Source: Pseudoalteromonas luteoviolacea H33-S
GTDB taxonomy: Bacteria > Pseudomonadota > Gammaproteobacteria > Enterobacterales > Alteromonadaceae
Assembly: GCF_001625695.1 (NCBI RefSeq)
Contig: NZ_AUXY01000069.1
Location: forward strand, 52,731 to 116,730
Length of the DNA: 64,000 bases
Direction of reading: 5' to 3'
The first letter of the stretch is position 1, and each line of letters starts with the position of its first letter. Of this stretch, positions 47,318-55,798 are shown piece after piece. Both the position numbers and the translations under genes were made by a program. The notes beneath the pieces are model-generated. The model was not told the origin of the DNA and did no database searches. It was given only the letters and a program-made list of their open reading frames with translations.

Positions 47318-48094
47318 ATGTCTTTAGAACAAGATATCACACGCGTTGTTGAGGCCACTGAAGGGTTGACGGCAACCGTTGATAATCAGATCAGTGAAAT
47401 CACGAGCAAATTAAACACCGCGGTGGCTGAGACGAAAACCAAGGTGGATGCCCATCTAGCCAGCGCTGATGCTTTACTGAACTCATATGAAGAGCGTCAG
47501 TCACACTTTCGCGTGACAAAAAACCAAGCCTTGGTGGCAAACCAAGCGGGCACCTTCCCAGAAGCTTGGACTGGCGGTTATGTAACAAAAGCGACTTTGC
47601 TAGAAAAAGTTGAGTCTGGTGTTGAGCAAGATCAGCGCAGTGCACTCGCAAGAGAGTTCTTACAGGCTATCGATTCAGACCGTAAGTTTTTTGCACAAAA
47701 CTTCAATATTTGGGAGCTGGAATATGCACCGAATAGAGGCGGTGAAAACAGTCATGTAGACGCGTATATGATGTATCAATATTGTCGAAGGCCAACGCAC
47801 GTGACTGTAGCTGCAATTGTGAAGCACATTAGAGGAATTGTCCCTACCGGTTTCTGGTGTAGTGGACTACAGGCTAATGAGCCAGCGAAAGTGTGCGGCG
47901 CTCATTATGGTGCTGGTGGTCGAAATCATTACATGCACTGTCACCCCTATGTAGCTGGAAAAAATCTACCAGCGGATCAAACTGGGGTGATTCAAGTTGC
48001 ACTGCCAGCTGTTGTGACAGGTCACGTACCACTAGATAGATCTTGGAGTCAGTTTGCTTACATCGGTGACGGTGCATACGACGTGATTGCATAA
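47318..48094 (+). CDS. Tail fibre protein, cassette 1
   Basis: 258 residues. N-terminal 60 residues form a coiled coil starting MSLEQDITRVVEATEGL, shared with fibres 2 and 3; the C-terminal about 170 residues are different from all other fibres here (WELEYAPNRGG, GFWCSGLQANEPAKVCGAHYGAGGRNHYMHCHPYVAGKN). Cys/His-rich tip. Presumably a trimeric receptor-binding fibre. Tip family not recognised. Confidence 0.78.
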   Translation: MSLEQDITRVVEATEGLTATVDNQISEITSKLNTAVAETKTKVDAHLASADALLNSYEERQSHFRVTKNQALVANQAGTFPEAWTGGYVTKATLLEKVESGVEQDQRSALAREFLQAIDSDRKFFAQNFNIWELEYAPNRGGENSHVDAYMMYQYCRRPTHVTVAAIVKHIRGIVPTGFWCSGLQANEPAKVCGAHYGAGGRNHYMHCHPYVAGKNLPADQTGVIQVALPAVVTGHVPLDRSWSQFAYIGDGAYDVIA

Positions 48095-48106
48095 GGAGAA
48101 AATTAA

Positions 48107-48568
48107 ATGGCGAAATTAATCGTAAATGGGCAGGTGGTCGAGCAGTTTTTTGATGCCGGGATGCAGCAGTACGCGGTTGCCCAGTTGGTTGAAGAAAACT
48201 TTGGTAAAGGCAGCACGTTCTCAGTCGAATTATCAGTTGAAGAAGCACAGCAAAAGAGCCGTGATGATGTACGTTTATCTATCGAGCAACAAGTAGCTGA
48301 TACCGAGTCTTTGCTGGGTACAACGTCAGACACAGTACATATGCTACTTAATGAGCTAAGTGGCTTTGTGAATAAATTAAGCGATGCATCCACTTTAGCT
48401 GAGATGCGCACTTCAACGACATCACTTAAAGCGGCAATTGGCGATATTGAAACAAAAGTTTCAGCAGGTGAGCTGAGCTTTCCTTATCAGACCAAAGGCC
48501 AAGATGCGGTGATGACAGATATTATGATGCGTGCAAACGGCGTTGATACTGTTATTAAAGCAAAGTAA
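48107..48568 (+). CDS. Fibre partner/assembly protein, type A (cassette 1)
   Basis: 153 residues. Core shared with 49299-49670 and 55413-55766: TESLLGTTSDTVHMLLNEL, LAEMRTSTTSLKAAIGDIE, and the C-terminal FPYQTKGQDAVM. The N-terminal 35 residues (MAKLIVNGQVVEQFFDAG) are missing in the cassette 2 homologue. Encoded directly after its fibre, like the tail-fibre assembly chaperones of other phages, so a chaperone or fibre-tip partner is likely; no known family is recognised. Confidence 0.72.
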   Translation: MAKLIVNGQVVEQFFDAGMQQYAVAQLVEENFGKGSTFSVELSVEEAQQKSRDDVRLSIEQQVADTESLLGTTSDTVHMLLNELSGFVNKLSDASTLAEMRTSTTSLKAAIGDIETKVSAGELSFPYQTKGQDAVMTDIMMRANGVDTVIKAK

Positions 48569-48628
48569 GTCAGGCATAACACGGTTCTGAGCACGCCGTG
48601 TTGATGCTGAGTTAAAAACTCAAGCGTG

Positions 48629-48654
48629 AAGCCCACCATTTGGTGGGCTTTTTT
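48629..48654 (+). terminator. Terminator after fibre cassette 1
   Basis: AAGCCCACCA/TGGTGGGCTT stem with TT loop and T tail, almost the same sequence as the terminator after cassette 2. Confidence 0.9.
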
Positions 48655-48675
48655 ATTTTAAATTGGAGGTAAATT

Positions 48676-49290
48676 ATGTCTTTAGAGCAAGACATTGCAA
48701 ATGTAGTCAGTGCAGCAGAGCAGCTAACTGGCATCGTAGATACAAAAATTGAAGATATTAACACGACAGTAAATAACAAAGTTGCTGAGATGAACTCGCA
48801 AGTTGCTGTAAAAAAGAATGAAATTGATACGACAATTTCTCAGCAAGTGCAGCGCGTTGATACTGCCTTAGAGAATAAACAAATACTAGGTAATGGTGGT
48901 ATAGGAACTAGAAGTATTGATATTGCGAAATTTTTTACTGCTGAGCTTGGCGCTACTTATATTCATCTAAAGCTACCCTATAAGTTAGATCGAGACAATA
49001 GAATGTACCACATCAAGGTAAGTGGGTATGAGTTCCATAAAGCTAAGATCATAGATACAACGTTTGTTGGGTATTGTTACAATCAAGGCAACAGACTGGG
49101 ATATAAGCAAGAGCTTGGGACGCATGAGCCATTTTCATATGTTGGCAGTGATAGTCACGTCTATTTGCGTCTGACTATCGAAGATAAATATTATTTAAAT
49201 CTCAGTGTAGATTCTATGTATGTGGGCAATGGCATGATTCTAAAGCCCGGCGATATTTCTGTGATTGAGAGTACTGAGTTAGAACTATAA
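48676..49290 (+). CDS. Tail fibre protein, cassette 2
   Basis: 204 residues. Same conserved start (MSLEQDIANVVSAAEQL, DTKIEDINTTV) and coiled coil; the tip from residue 75 on is beta-rich (YIHLKLPYKLDRDNRMYHIKVSGYEF, SHVYLRLTIEDKYYLNLSVDSMYVGNG) and unlike the other tips. Preceded by a GGAGGT site and the cassette 1 terminator. A second receptor-binding variant. Confidence 0.77.
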   Translation: MSLEQDIANVVSAAEQLTGIVDTKIEDINTTVNNKVAEMNSQVAVKKNEIDTTISQQVQRVDTALENKQILGNGGIGTRSIDIAKFFTAELGATYIHLKLPYKLDRDNRMYHIKVSGYEFHKAKIIDTTFVGYCYNQGNRLGYKQELGTHEPFSYVGSDSHVYLRLTIEDKYYLNLSVDSMYVGNGMILKPGDISVIESTELEL

Positions 49291-49298
49291 GGAAAATA

Positions 49299-49670
49299 AT
49301 GATGGATAAAATGATAGCAGACCAATTATCGACTGATCGCGAGAGACGTATTATTACTAGAAACGAAAGGGTGTCGAGAAGGCAAAAAATTACAAGCCGA
49401 GTGGCAGACGAGGGTAGTTTGTTAGGCTCCACATCAGATATTTCTCACATCCTCCTCCATGAACTGAGCATATTTGTCAATAAGATATCTACTGCTAACT
49501 CCCTAGCAGAAATGCGCACCTCTACAGAATCTTTGAAAAACGCCATTGGTGCAATTGAAGGGAAAGTGGCAAGTGGTGAGGTTGAGTTACCTTATCAAGT
49601 AAAAGGTCAGGAAGCCGCTTTAGAAGAAGCGCTTGTACGTGCCCACGGCGTCAGCAGTCTATTGAAATAA
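49299..49670 (+). CDS. Fibre partner/assembly protein, type A (cassette 2)
   Basis: 123 residues. Lacks the N-terminal part of the cassette 1 homologue but keeps SLLGSTSDISHILLHEL, LAEMRTSTESLKNAIGAIE and LPYQVKGQEAAL. Paired with fibre 2, 8 bases downstream of it. Two Met codons start the frame; the first has the better AAGGAA spacing. Confidence 0.72.
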   Translation: MMDKMIADQLSTDRERRIITRNERVSRRQKITSRVADEGSLLGSTSDISHILLHELSIFVNKISTANSLAEMRTSTESLKNAIGAIEGKVASGEVELPYQVKGQEAALEEALVRAHGVSSLLK

Positions 49671-49715
49671 ATTGGTTTAGTTTGCTAAGTAGCAAACAGA
49701 ACGATCAATAAACCC

Positions 49716-49741
49716 AGCCCACCTATTCGGTGGGCTTTTTT
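49716..49741 (+). terminator. Terminator after fibre cassette 2
   Basis: AGCCCACC/GGTGGGCT stem around TATTC with a T tail; near-copy of the cassette 1 terminator, so the cassette boundaries are repeated DNA. Confidence 0.9.
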
Positions 49742-49763
49742 ATTTTTAAACGGAGGTTAAACC

Positions 49764-50663
49764 ATGTCTTTAGAGCAAGACATTACACGCGTCGTTGAAG
49801 CGGCGGAAAAGTTAAGTGATATCGTCGATACCAAAATTGAAGATATCGATGCTCGTGTGGCACAAAAGGCCAGCGAGATTGATCAAAAAAATGCGGCGGT
49901 TGAGAGTCGTTTGACTGCCAAAGAGCAGGCGGTGGATGCCAAAATTCAGGCGTTTCAAAGGGCGTTACCACTGGCACCTAACTTGTTGATCGACAGTAAA
50001 TATTTTAATGGCATTGGCACAGACAATGTCGCTGTGGATATGGTTAGCTCACATAGAAAGCCGTGGCGATGTTGGGTTGACAGTGGCGTTGAAGCGTCGG
50101 GTACTGTCACGAGATTGACGCTTGATAAGCTGGTGGATAATGATTTAACGCCATCAGGTGACTTTTTACAAAAAGCACTTGGCGATAAGCGCTCTGAAAC
50201 CGATTTTTATGGTAGTAACTACAAAGTATTATTATTTGATGTCGAAATTGTCAAAGGGAGAGACAACAGCCCAGATATGGGCCACGTTTTCGTGATGAAC
50301 CAAGGTAGAGACTCTTATGTTGGTTGGGGTCGTGGCGAGTTTTTAACTCAATCTAGTTGTTGGATAAATGTACTGGAATGCTCTGATGGCATAAGCTTTT
50401 ACCCTGCTGCAAATCGTGTGGCCAATATCGAAGTAAATAAAGACGACTTAGGCAAGGGGTGGATTTATAAGCACTCTAGCAAACTCGGTTGGGGTGGAAA
50501 TCACCAGCCACTTTTTGCAGGCCGAGGTCGAATGAAAGTCGCTATCTGCTTACCTTATGCGGGTACTGGCGATCATGGAGATAACATGATTTGGGCCAAT
50601 GATGTTGGCCATCCTTATTCACACACTGATTTCGCTGAATTTCAAAGAAACAACCTCAGCTAA
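49764..50663 (+). CDS. Tail fibre protein, cassette 3
   Basis: 299 residues. Same conserved start (MSLEQDITRVVEAAEKL, DTKIEDIDARV) and coiled coil to about residue 70. The tip (PLAPNLLIDSKYFNGIGTDN, WGRGEFLTQSSCWINVLECSDG, WGGNHQPLFAGRGRMKVAICLPYAG) is long, Gly- and Trp-rich and distinct from tips 1 and 2. Paired with a type B small protein in place of type A. Confidence 0.77.
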   Translation: MSLEQDITRVVEAAEKLSDIVDTKIEDIDARVAQKASEIDQKNAAVESRLTAKEQAVDAKIQAFQRALPLAPNLLIDSKYFNGIGTDNVAVDMVSSHRKPWRCWVDSGVEASGTVTRLTLDKLVDNDLTPSGDFLQKALGDKRSETDFYGSNYKVLLFDVEIVKGRDNSPDMGHVFVMNQGRDSYVGWGRGEFLTQSSCWINVLECSDGISFYPAANRVANIEVNKDDLGKGWIYKHSSKLGWGGNHQPLFAGRGRMKVAICLPYAGTGDHGDNMIWANDVGHPYSHTDFAEFQRNNLS

Positions 50664-50675
50664 AGGAGCATAGCA

Positions 50676-50978
50676 ATGGCATTATTAAAACAAATTTCAA
50701 CGGGTAAAGTGGTTGCCAGTGGTATTCACAATTTAGAATCGGCAAAGGAAGTCGCAGCACTCGCAGGCTATGTAGAGGGAGATTATGAGATTGTTTACTC
50801 TGCAGAAGAAGTGGCTCAAGCGAGGCTGAGTGATTATCAGGCTAAAAGCGACCACTTGTTCATCGACTATATGGCGAATTTAACGGAGTTTGGTGACAGT
50901 GCACAGGCTACGTTAGATGCCAAGCAATCGTGGCTGGCTGCGAGGGCTGAAATAAAAGCTAGCTATCCAAAGTCTTAA
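50676..50978 (+). CDS. Small fibre-associated protein, type B (cassette 3)
   Basis: 100 residues. The N-terminal half (LLKQISTGKVVASGIHNLESAKEVA) reads like a small beta/alpha clamp; the C-terminal half (DYQAKSDHLFIDYMANLTEFGD...DAKQSWLAARAEIKASYPK) matches the protein at 46987-47256. Encoded 12 bases after fibre 3; probable fibre partner. Confidence 0.7.
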   Translation: MALLKQISTGKVVASGIHNLESAKEVAALAGYVEGDYEIVYSAEEVAQARLSDYQAKSDHLFIDYMANLTEFGDSAQATLDAKQSWLAARAEIKASYPKS

Positions 50979-51064
50979 GCTTATTCTCAGTTTAAGCCTA
51001 ATTCATACTCTGCCTGAGTTGCCTTGTTCAGGTACTTCTCAATAATCAATTTAAGAGCTTAGTT

Positions 51065-52096
51065 ATGTCTTTGACAAACTTTAGCGCCATAGATCTCAGC
51101 CGTTTGCCGGCGCCAAACCTCATTGAGTCACTAAGCTTTGAAAAGATTAGGGCTGAGATTTTAGATGACTTTAAAACGCGCTTCCCCGACGCTGAGCTTA
51201 ACCTAATCAGTGATCCCGTGGTTAAGTTAGTGGAGTCATTTGCTTACAGAGAGCTTTTGTTGCGTCAGCGTATTAATGACAGTGCACATGCGGTATTACT
51301 TGCACATGCTACAAGCAGTGAGCTTGATTATTTGGGCAATCGCTTTGAAGTTTCGCGTGCAATATTGGAGCCTGCTGACAATACACAGATACCACCTAAA
51401 GCAGCTATTTATGAAAGTGATGAGCGGTATCGTGAACGTATTGCACTTGCGCTGGAAGGATTCAGTACCGCGGGCCCTGCAGGCGCATATGCATTTCATG
51501 CACTAAAGGGCTCGCAATATGTCAAGGATGTGTTTGTAGATGCCCCAGAGTTTGCTTACGTCGATCTGCCGGAGCAAGTATCGAGTTTACTACCACCAAG
51601 TGCACGTCTTTTGGTGTGTACATATGACGCAGGTTTAACGCCAGAAGTATTGTCAGGCGCTGAACCGTCAGAGCCTGCACCTGGGGATGTGGTGGTGACG
51701 CTGCTTACAAGCCAAGGAAATGGTCATGCAACGACAGACGTAATCGAGCAAGTCAGAACACAGTTAAACAAGGAAAATGTCAGACCACTGACTGACAGAG
51801 TGCATATTAAATCGGCAGATATCATTGAGTTTGAACTAGATGCGGTATTGCATATTTACCCTGGCATGGATGGACCTGCACTGGTTGAAGAAGCCAAAGC
51901 AAGTTTAGCGGCGTGGTTGGCTGAGCATCATAAATTAGGCCATGATATTTCTCTGTCAGGCTTATATGCGGTATTACATCGAGAGGGGGTGCAGCGAGTT
52001 GAGCTGCAGGCGCCGCAGTGGGATATTGCCGTGCAAGCGAATCAGGCCGCGTTTTGCTCTCGGGCGACCATCTCTGTAGGAGACGAGCATGTCTAA
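51065..52096 (+). CDS. Baseplate J-like protein, module 2
   Basis: 343 residues, the longest of the three J paralogues. Shares LPAPNLIESLSFEKI, AYRELLLRQRIN, DYLGNRF, SDERYRERI, STAGPAGAYAFHAL and C-terminal LSGLYAVLHREGVQRVEL with modules 1 and 3. The extra length comes from an insert (VDLPEQVSSLLPPSARLLV...GAEPSEPAPGD, about 165-220) and an ILEPADNTQIPPKA loop. Last codons overlap the next gene by 8 bases. Confidence 0.9.
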   Translation: MSLTNFSAIDLSRLPAPNLIESLSFEKIRAEILDDFKTRFPDAELNLISDPVVKLVESFAYRELLLRQRINDSAHAVLLAHATSSELDYLGNRFEVSRAILEPADNTQIPPKAAIYESDERYRERIALALEGFSTAGPAGAYAFHALKGSQYVKDVFVDAPEFAYVDLPEQVSSLLPPSARLLVCTYDAGLTPEVLSGAEPSEPAPGDVVVTLLTSQGNGHATTDVIEQVRTQLNKENVRPLTDRVHIKSADIIEFELDAVLHIYPGMDGPALVEEAKASLAAWLAEHHKLGHDISLSGLYAVLHREGVQRVELQAPQWDIAVQANQAAFCSRATISVGDEHV

Positions 52097-53066
52097 CTTC
52101 ACGTTGCAGGGAAAGACTTCTGATTTGGAGTTAGCGCTTGAACACTGCAGTGACCGTATACTGAATATCCCAGTATCCCACAAGCAGTTATGGGACCCTT
52201 GGAGGTGTCCTGCACAATTTTTACCTTGGCTTGCAGATGCATTGAGTGTGGATGTTTGGGATAGTGCATGGCCTGAGCATGTACAGCGTAAAGTCATAGC
52301 AGATAGTGTGCCAAGGCACAGATATAAAGGGACCATCAGTGCCGTAAACAATGCATTGAAAGTGCTCAATGCCAAGGTTGAGCTGCAAGAATGGTGGCAG
52401 TATGGTGGGGTGCCACACAGTGCAAAGCTGCTGGCCATTGCCAATGAGAATTTAGACAGTAATGGTAGTACATTCTTAAGTCCTAAACTGCAGGGGCAAA
52501 TGTGGCAATCTGTGGTGGCGACTAAACCAATGCGCACCAATATTGATTTTAATATAGGGGTTAACTTAAATACGGGCACTCAAGTGTTCGGTGGCGGACA
52601 AAGCGCATCGGTGCAGGTCGCTTCACATCGTGACGAGCCGATCTTTAATTTTTCACCAGTCGTGGTCGGTCATTTTACAGCAGCTCAAACCGGCAGTGTG
52701 CATGCATCAAAATTAGCAGATAACCCGAGTTTTGATTTTAACTTGAGTTCAATACATGCAATTTCGATGAGCGCTTCTAACCATGTTGGAATGCAATCTC
52801 TTCAAGATAACCCAAGTTTTGATTTTAACTTATGTTCAATACATGCGACTTCGATGAGTACATCTAGCCATGTTGGAACACAGTCGTTTGAAGATAAAGC
52901 AACGGCGCATTTTAGTACAGGTACTTGTGTAGCATCCACTGCAGTTACTTCATCACTATCTAATGCTTTTTTAAAAGATGCCCCAAACCCTCACCATACG
53001 TCAAAGAGTTCATTAACAAGCGGTGCTTACACCGTTTCAATTCAAAATATCACGCTTAATTTATAA
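52089..53066 (+). CDS. Tail protein I-like baseplate protein, module 2
   Basis: 325 residues. The N-terminal gpI part (WDPWRCPAQFLPWLADALSVDVWD, RYKGTISAVNNALKVLNAKVELQEWW, NIDFNIGVNL) spans about 165 residues. The C-terminal extension contains a 29-residue tandem repeat (DNPSFDFNL...SHVG) and is Ser/His-rich, like the extension in module 1 but not clearly homologous. Confidence 0.87.
   Translation: MSNFTLQGKTSDLELALEHCSDRILNIPVSHKQLWDPWRCPAQFLPWLADALSVDVWDSAWPEHVQRKVIADSVPRHRYKGTISAVNNALKVLNAKVELQEWWQYGGVPHSAKLLAIANENLDSNGSTFLSPKLQGQMWQSVVATKPMRTNIDFNIGVNLNTGTQVFGGGQSASVQVASHRDEPIFNFSPVVVGHFTAAQTGSVHASKLADNPSFDFNLSSIHAISMSASNHVGMQSLQDNPSFDFNLCSIHATSMSTSSHVGTQSFEDKATAHFSTGTCVASTAVTSSLSNAFLKDAPNPHHTSKSSLTSGAYTVSIQNITLNL
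52719..52892 (+). repeat. Two 87-bp tandem repeats inside the module 2 gpI-like gene
   Basis: Units begin at 52719 and 52806, each encoding 29 residues with DNPSFDFNL and SSHVG or SNHVG ends. A more decayed unit (DEPIFNFS) lies upstream near 52636. In-frame unit length means copy number can change without breaking the gene. Confidence 0.8.
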
Positions 53067-53080
53067 TCTGAGGTACCTAT

Positions 53081-53635
53081 ATGAATGTATATACACCTGT
53101 TGTGACACAGCAGGGAATAAACGCAGCGGTCAGTGCCCTTGAGCAAGGGGTTAAAATTCAAATTGGCCACATTGCTGTGGGCGACTCGGGCTATACACCC
53201 GATAGAAACCAAACGGCTTTAAAAAGCCCAAAAAATACAGCGCCTGTATCGGGTGCGGAAGTAGTGGGTAATGGCCAATTTCACGTGACTGCCGAGTTTA
53301 CTGATGATAAGCAATACGCGGTTAAAGAAGTCGGCTTTTACCTTAATGATCACGAAGACGAAAGCCAACGAACCTTGTTTGCTGTTTGGTCTCATCCAGA
53401 AAATGTGCTTTTTTTTCAGACACCAATTGCAAAGATTGTACAAGGGTTCGATTTGCTTTTAACGGCGGTTCCGCCTGACAGCTTAGACTTTAATGTATCG
53501 GGTGATTTAAGTTTATATTATGCCGATGAATTTGCTGCACTGACGATTGCACAAACTAAAGCGCTCACAGCGCAAATTCAGTCTAATTTGAGGCAAATTT
53601 ACTTTAATGATCGTCTCTTGAACTTGGAGGGCTAG
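53081..53635 (+). CDS. Tail-collar fibre protein (DUF3751-like), module 2
   Basis: 184 residues, same length as module 1. Shares VYTPVVTQQGINAAVSALEQGVKIQIGHIAVGDSG, AVKEVGFYLND, FDLLLTAVPPDSLDF. Stand-alone collar adapter; 4 bases before a fibre gene. Confidence 0.85.
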   Translation: MNVYTPVVTQQGINAAVSALEQGVKIQIGHIAVGDSGYTPDRNQTALKSPKNTAPVSGAEVVGNGQFHVTAEFTDDKQYAVKEVGFYLNDHEDESQRTLFAVWSHPENVLFFQTPIAKIVQGFDLLLTAVPPDSLDFNVSGDLSLYYADEFAALTIAQTKALTAQIQSNLRQIYFNDRLLNLEG

Positions 53636-53639
53636 GATA

Positions 53640-54554
53640 ATGTCTAGTTTATCTAAGAGCGTTGCGGAACTTGCCAATAGCAATGCGAATTTAACCCAGC
53701 AATGCAGTGAGCTGACGGATGATATTAATCAGCTACTACTCAATGTGGATAATAAGGTTGATACGGCGTTTTCCAAAGTGCGTGGCGAAATTAAAAACAC
53801 ATTTGAGCAGGTCTTGTATGTGAATGCTGATCAAGCGCTTGGCAGCGACAGTAACGATGGTCTCAGCCTACAAACGCCACTAAAGACGATAAAAGCTGCT
53901 GTGGCTAAGCTGGTACCTGGCTGCTTTGCTCGCATCATGCTTGCTGCGAACGATGTAGAGCATGTTTGTGCTACCGTTACAGTCCCTGATTGCTCCGTTA
54001 TTTTTAGTGCCTATACAGAAGATGATTGGCAGGCTATTGGTTTAAAAATGCGTTTTTCCGGCTCGATAGCATTTAATACAAGAGGCGACAACGCATCAAT
54101 CTCACTTGAGTTGTTTGGAGAATTTCAAAAAACCATTTTGATGGCAGGTAATCGCTTATTTGAAAATTTAGGCAAGGCTGCTTTTTCGTTAGCCAGTGAC
54201 AGTGCCAGCTTTCCTGTGGTGGTGTTTCATCGCAACACGACAGGGCAATTTTTTCCTTATTTTGTTGCAGCAAATTATGCCAAGTTTAGCAAAATCGGCT
54301 TACTGACGATGAGTAATGTCACGTTTGCCTCGCATATCTCAAATATTGCCGGTGAGACAGTTTATGAGCCTATGCCACATATCCGCTTGGATACACCGCC
54401 GGTTGGGGGCGCTGTATTGGCAGTATTTAATAACGTTGATATGCATTGTGAGCAATTGTCTAACCCCGGTGTGGAATTGGCTACAGGGTGCTACTTGATC
54501 TCCAAAGTGACAGGATTAAATCATATTGCTCCGCCAGTTGCTGCAAGTAGTTAA
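53640..54554 (+). CDS. Tail fibre/spike-like protein, cassette 4
   Basis: 304 residues. Coiled-coil N terminus (SSLSKSVAELANSNANLTQQ, LLLNVDNKVDTAF) related in style to the other fibres but without MSLEQDI. From residue 60 a motif common in parallel beta-helix spikes appears (LYVNADQALGSDSNDGLSLQTPLKTIKAAV), followed by short beta-strand units. May be a spike with glycan-binding or cleaving tip; no catalytic residues can be named from sequence alone. No partner gene follows directly. Confidence 0.72.
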   Translation: MSSLSKSVAELANSNANLTQQCSELTDDINQLLLNVDNKVDTAFSKVRGEIKNTFEQVLYVNADQALGSDSNDGLSLQTPLKTIKAAVAKLVPGCFARIMLAANDVEHVCATVTVPDCSVIFSAYTEDDWQAIGLKMRFSGSIAFNTRGDNASISLELFGEFQKTILMAGNRLFENLGKAAFSLASDSASFPVVVFHRNTTGQFFPYFVAANYAKFSKIGLLTMSNVTFASHISNIAGETVYEPMPHIRLDTPPVGGAVLAVFNNVDMHCEQLSNPGVELATGCYLISKVTGLNHIAPPVAASS

Positions 54555-54616
54555 CCTTACGACTTTCCCTTCTTTTTACTTATTTATATTTCAAATTTAA
54601 ATTGAGGACAATATTT

Positions 54617-55405
54617 ATGTCTACACAAGCTAAAACGCTTGAGCAGCTCATCACAGAGCTACATACAACTAATGGTGAATTAATCATCGCGAATAATGAT
54701 TTAACCAATACAGTAGTAAATAAAACAGGTGAAATTGATGCGGCAGTAACAAAAGCGCAAGCAGATGTGAGTGCCGCAATTGCTGCTGGAGACAGCCGTA
54801 TTCAAAAAGCCATTAATGATTTTGCTCAAAGTCACGCGGATATGCGCATTAACTACTATGACCGAAAGTTACATAGTAAACGTACACTTATTGAAGACAA
54901 TGGATTAGTCGCAGATCCAAATGATGAGACTCGCTCTAATTGGATCAGAGTGCCAAACGGAGGTGCATGGACTGGGTACAATACATATCCAGCTGCGAAA
55001 AAATTAACTAAGGTTCATACCGTATCTGGTTATTCATACGAGCCAGGTTATTATGAGTCGCCTGAACAGTATACTGCTGACTGGAGTTGCACATTTATGC
55101 AATTTATATTAACCAATGAAAGTGCGACCAGCGAGCAGATAAATGACAACATTGCGTCTCAAGGTGCTAATGTGGATCAATCTAAAATGGGTGGTTGGTG
55201 GAATGGCTCTTTAGTGACAGGTATTCCATGTATGAATATTGCGGGCTTACATCCATACAGTTGCTTATTTGTAAGATTAGTAAATGTAGTAGCTAATGGC
55301 GCATCGGATCGACCAGGACTGCTGCCACAAAATGTTTTGCAGTTTGGTGGTAATTGTAACTTCTCAATTGACCGTGTTGTTAATTACCCTAACATTTCAG
55401 AGTAG
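54617..55405 (+). CDS. Tail fibre protein, cassette 5
   Basis: 262 residues from ATG 54617 (MSTQAKTLEQL), chosen over a TTG five codons upstream because it has an AGGA site. N-terminal coiled coil (LITELHTTNGELIIANNDL, AVTKAQADVSAAI), then a unique tip with WIRVPNGGAWTGYNTYPAAKKL and GWWNGSLVTGIPCMNIAGLHPYSC. Followed by a type A partner. Confidence 0.75.
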   Translation: MSTQAKTLEQLITELHTTNGELIIANNDLTNTVVNKTGEIDAAVTKAQADVSAAIAAGDSRIQKAINDFAQSHADMRINYYDRKLHSKRTLIEDNGLVADPNDETRSNWIRVPNGGAWTGYNTYPAAKKLTKVHTVSGYSYEPGYYESPEQYTADWSCTFMQFILTNESATSEQINDNIASQGANVDQSKMGGWWNGSLVTGIPCMNIAGLHPYSCLFVRLVNVVANGASDRPGLLPQNVLQFGGNCNFSIDRVVNYPNISE

Positions 55406-55412
55406 GTGATGT

Positions 55413-55766
55413 ATGTCCGAGATAAATTTTTTTGATTACAAAGATACTAGTTTAAATCATGTTAAAGCTGAGCAGCGCTCTCGCATTCATTATGAAGTTG
55501 CAGATACAGACTCACTTATAGGTACGACCTCTGATACGGTCCACATGCTCTTGGTTGAATTTGCTAAATTAGCACAGGCCATTTCTACCGCAGCCTCTCT
55601 TGATGAAGTCAAATCGGCAGCGTTACAATCAGCAAGCTTGTTTTCACCGATAATAGATAAGCAAAATGCTGATCAATTGACTTTCCCGTATCAGCATAAA
55701 GGAACTGAAGCCGTGCTTGCTGAGATTGAAGCCCGCGCGCAAGGTGTCGCTGATATTATCAAGTAA
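55413..55766 (+). CDS. Fibre partner/assembly protein, type A (cassette 5)
   Basis: 117 residues. Shares TDSLIGTTSDTVHMLLVEF, a SLDEVKSAALQSASLFSPI counterpart of the LAEMRTST block, and FPYQHKGTEAVL with the partners at 48107 and 49299. Encoded 7 bases after fibre 5, supporting a fixed fibre-partner pairing. Confidence 0.72.
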   Translation: MSEINFFDYKDTSLNHVKAEQRSRIHYEVADTDSLIGTTSDTVHMLLVEFAKLAQAISTAASLDEVKSAALQSASLFSPIIDKQNADQLTFPYQHKGTEAVLAEIEARAQGVADIIK

Positions 55767-55798
55767 TAATTGAACATTTCCTCCCCTAGAGATCCCCT

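Noticed and set aside
51974..52579. 201-codon antisense ORF across the J2/I2 junction
   Set aside because: Both sense genes are clear members of known families and their overlap is normal for coupled phage genes.
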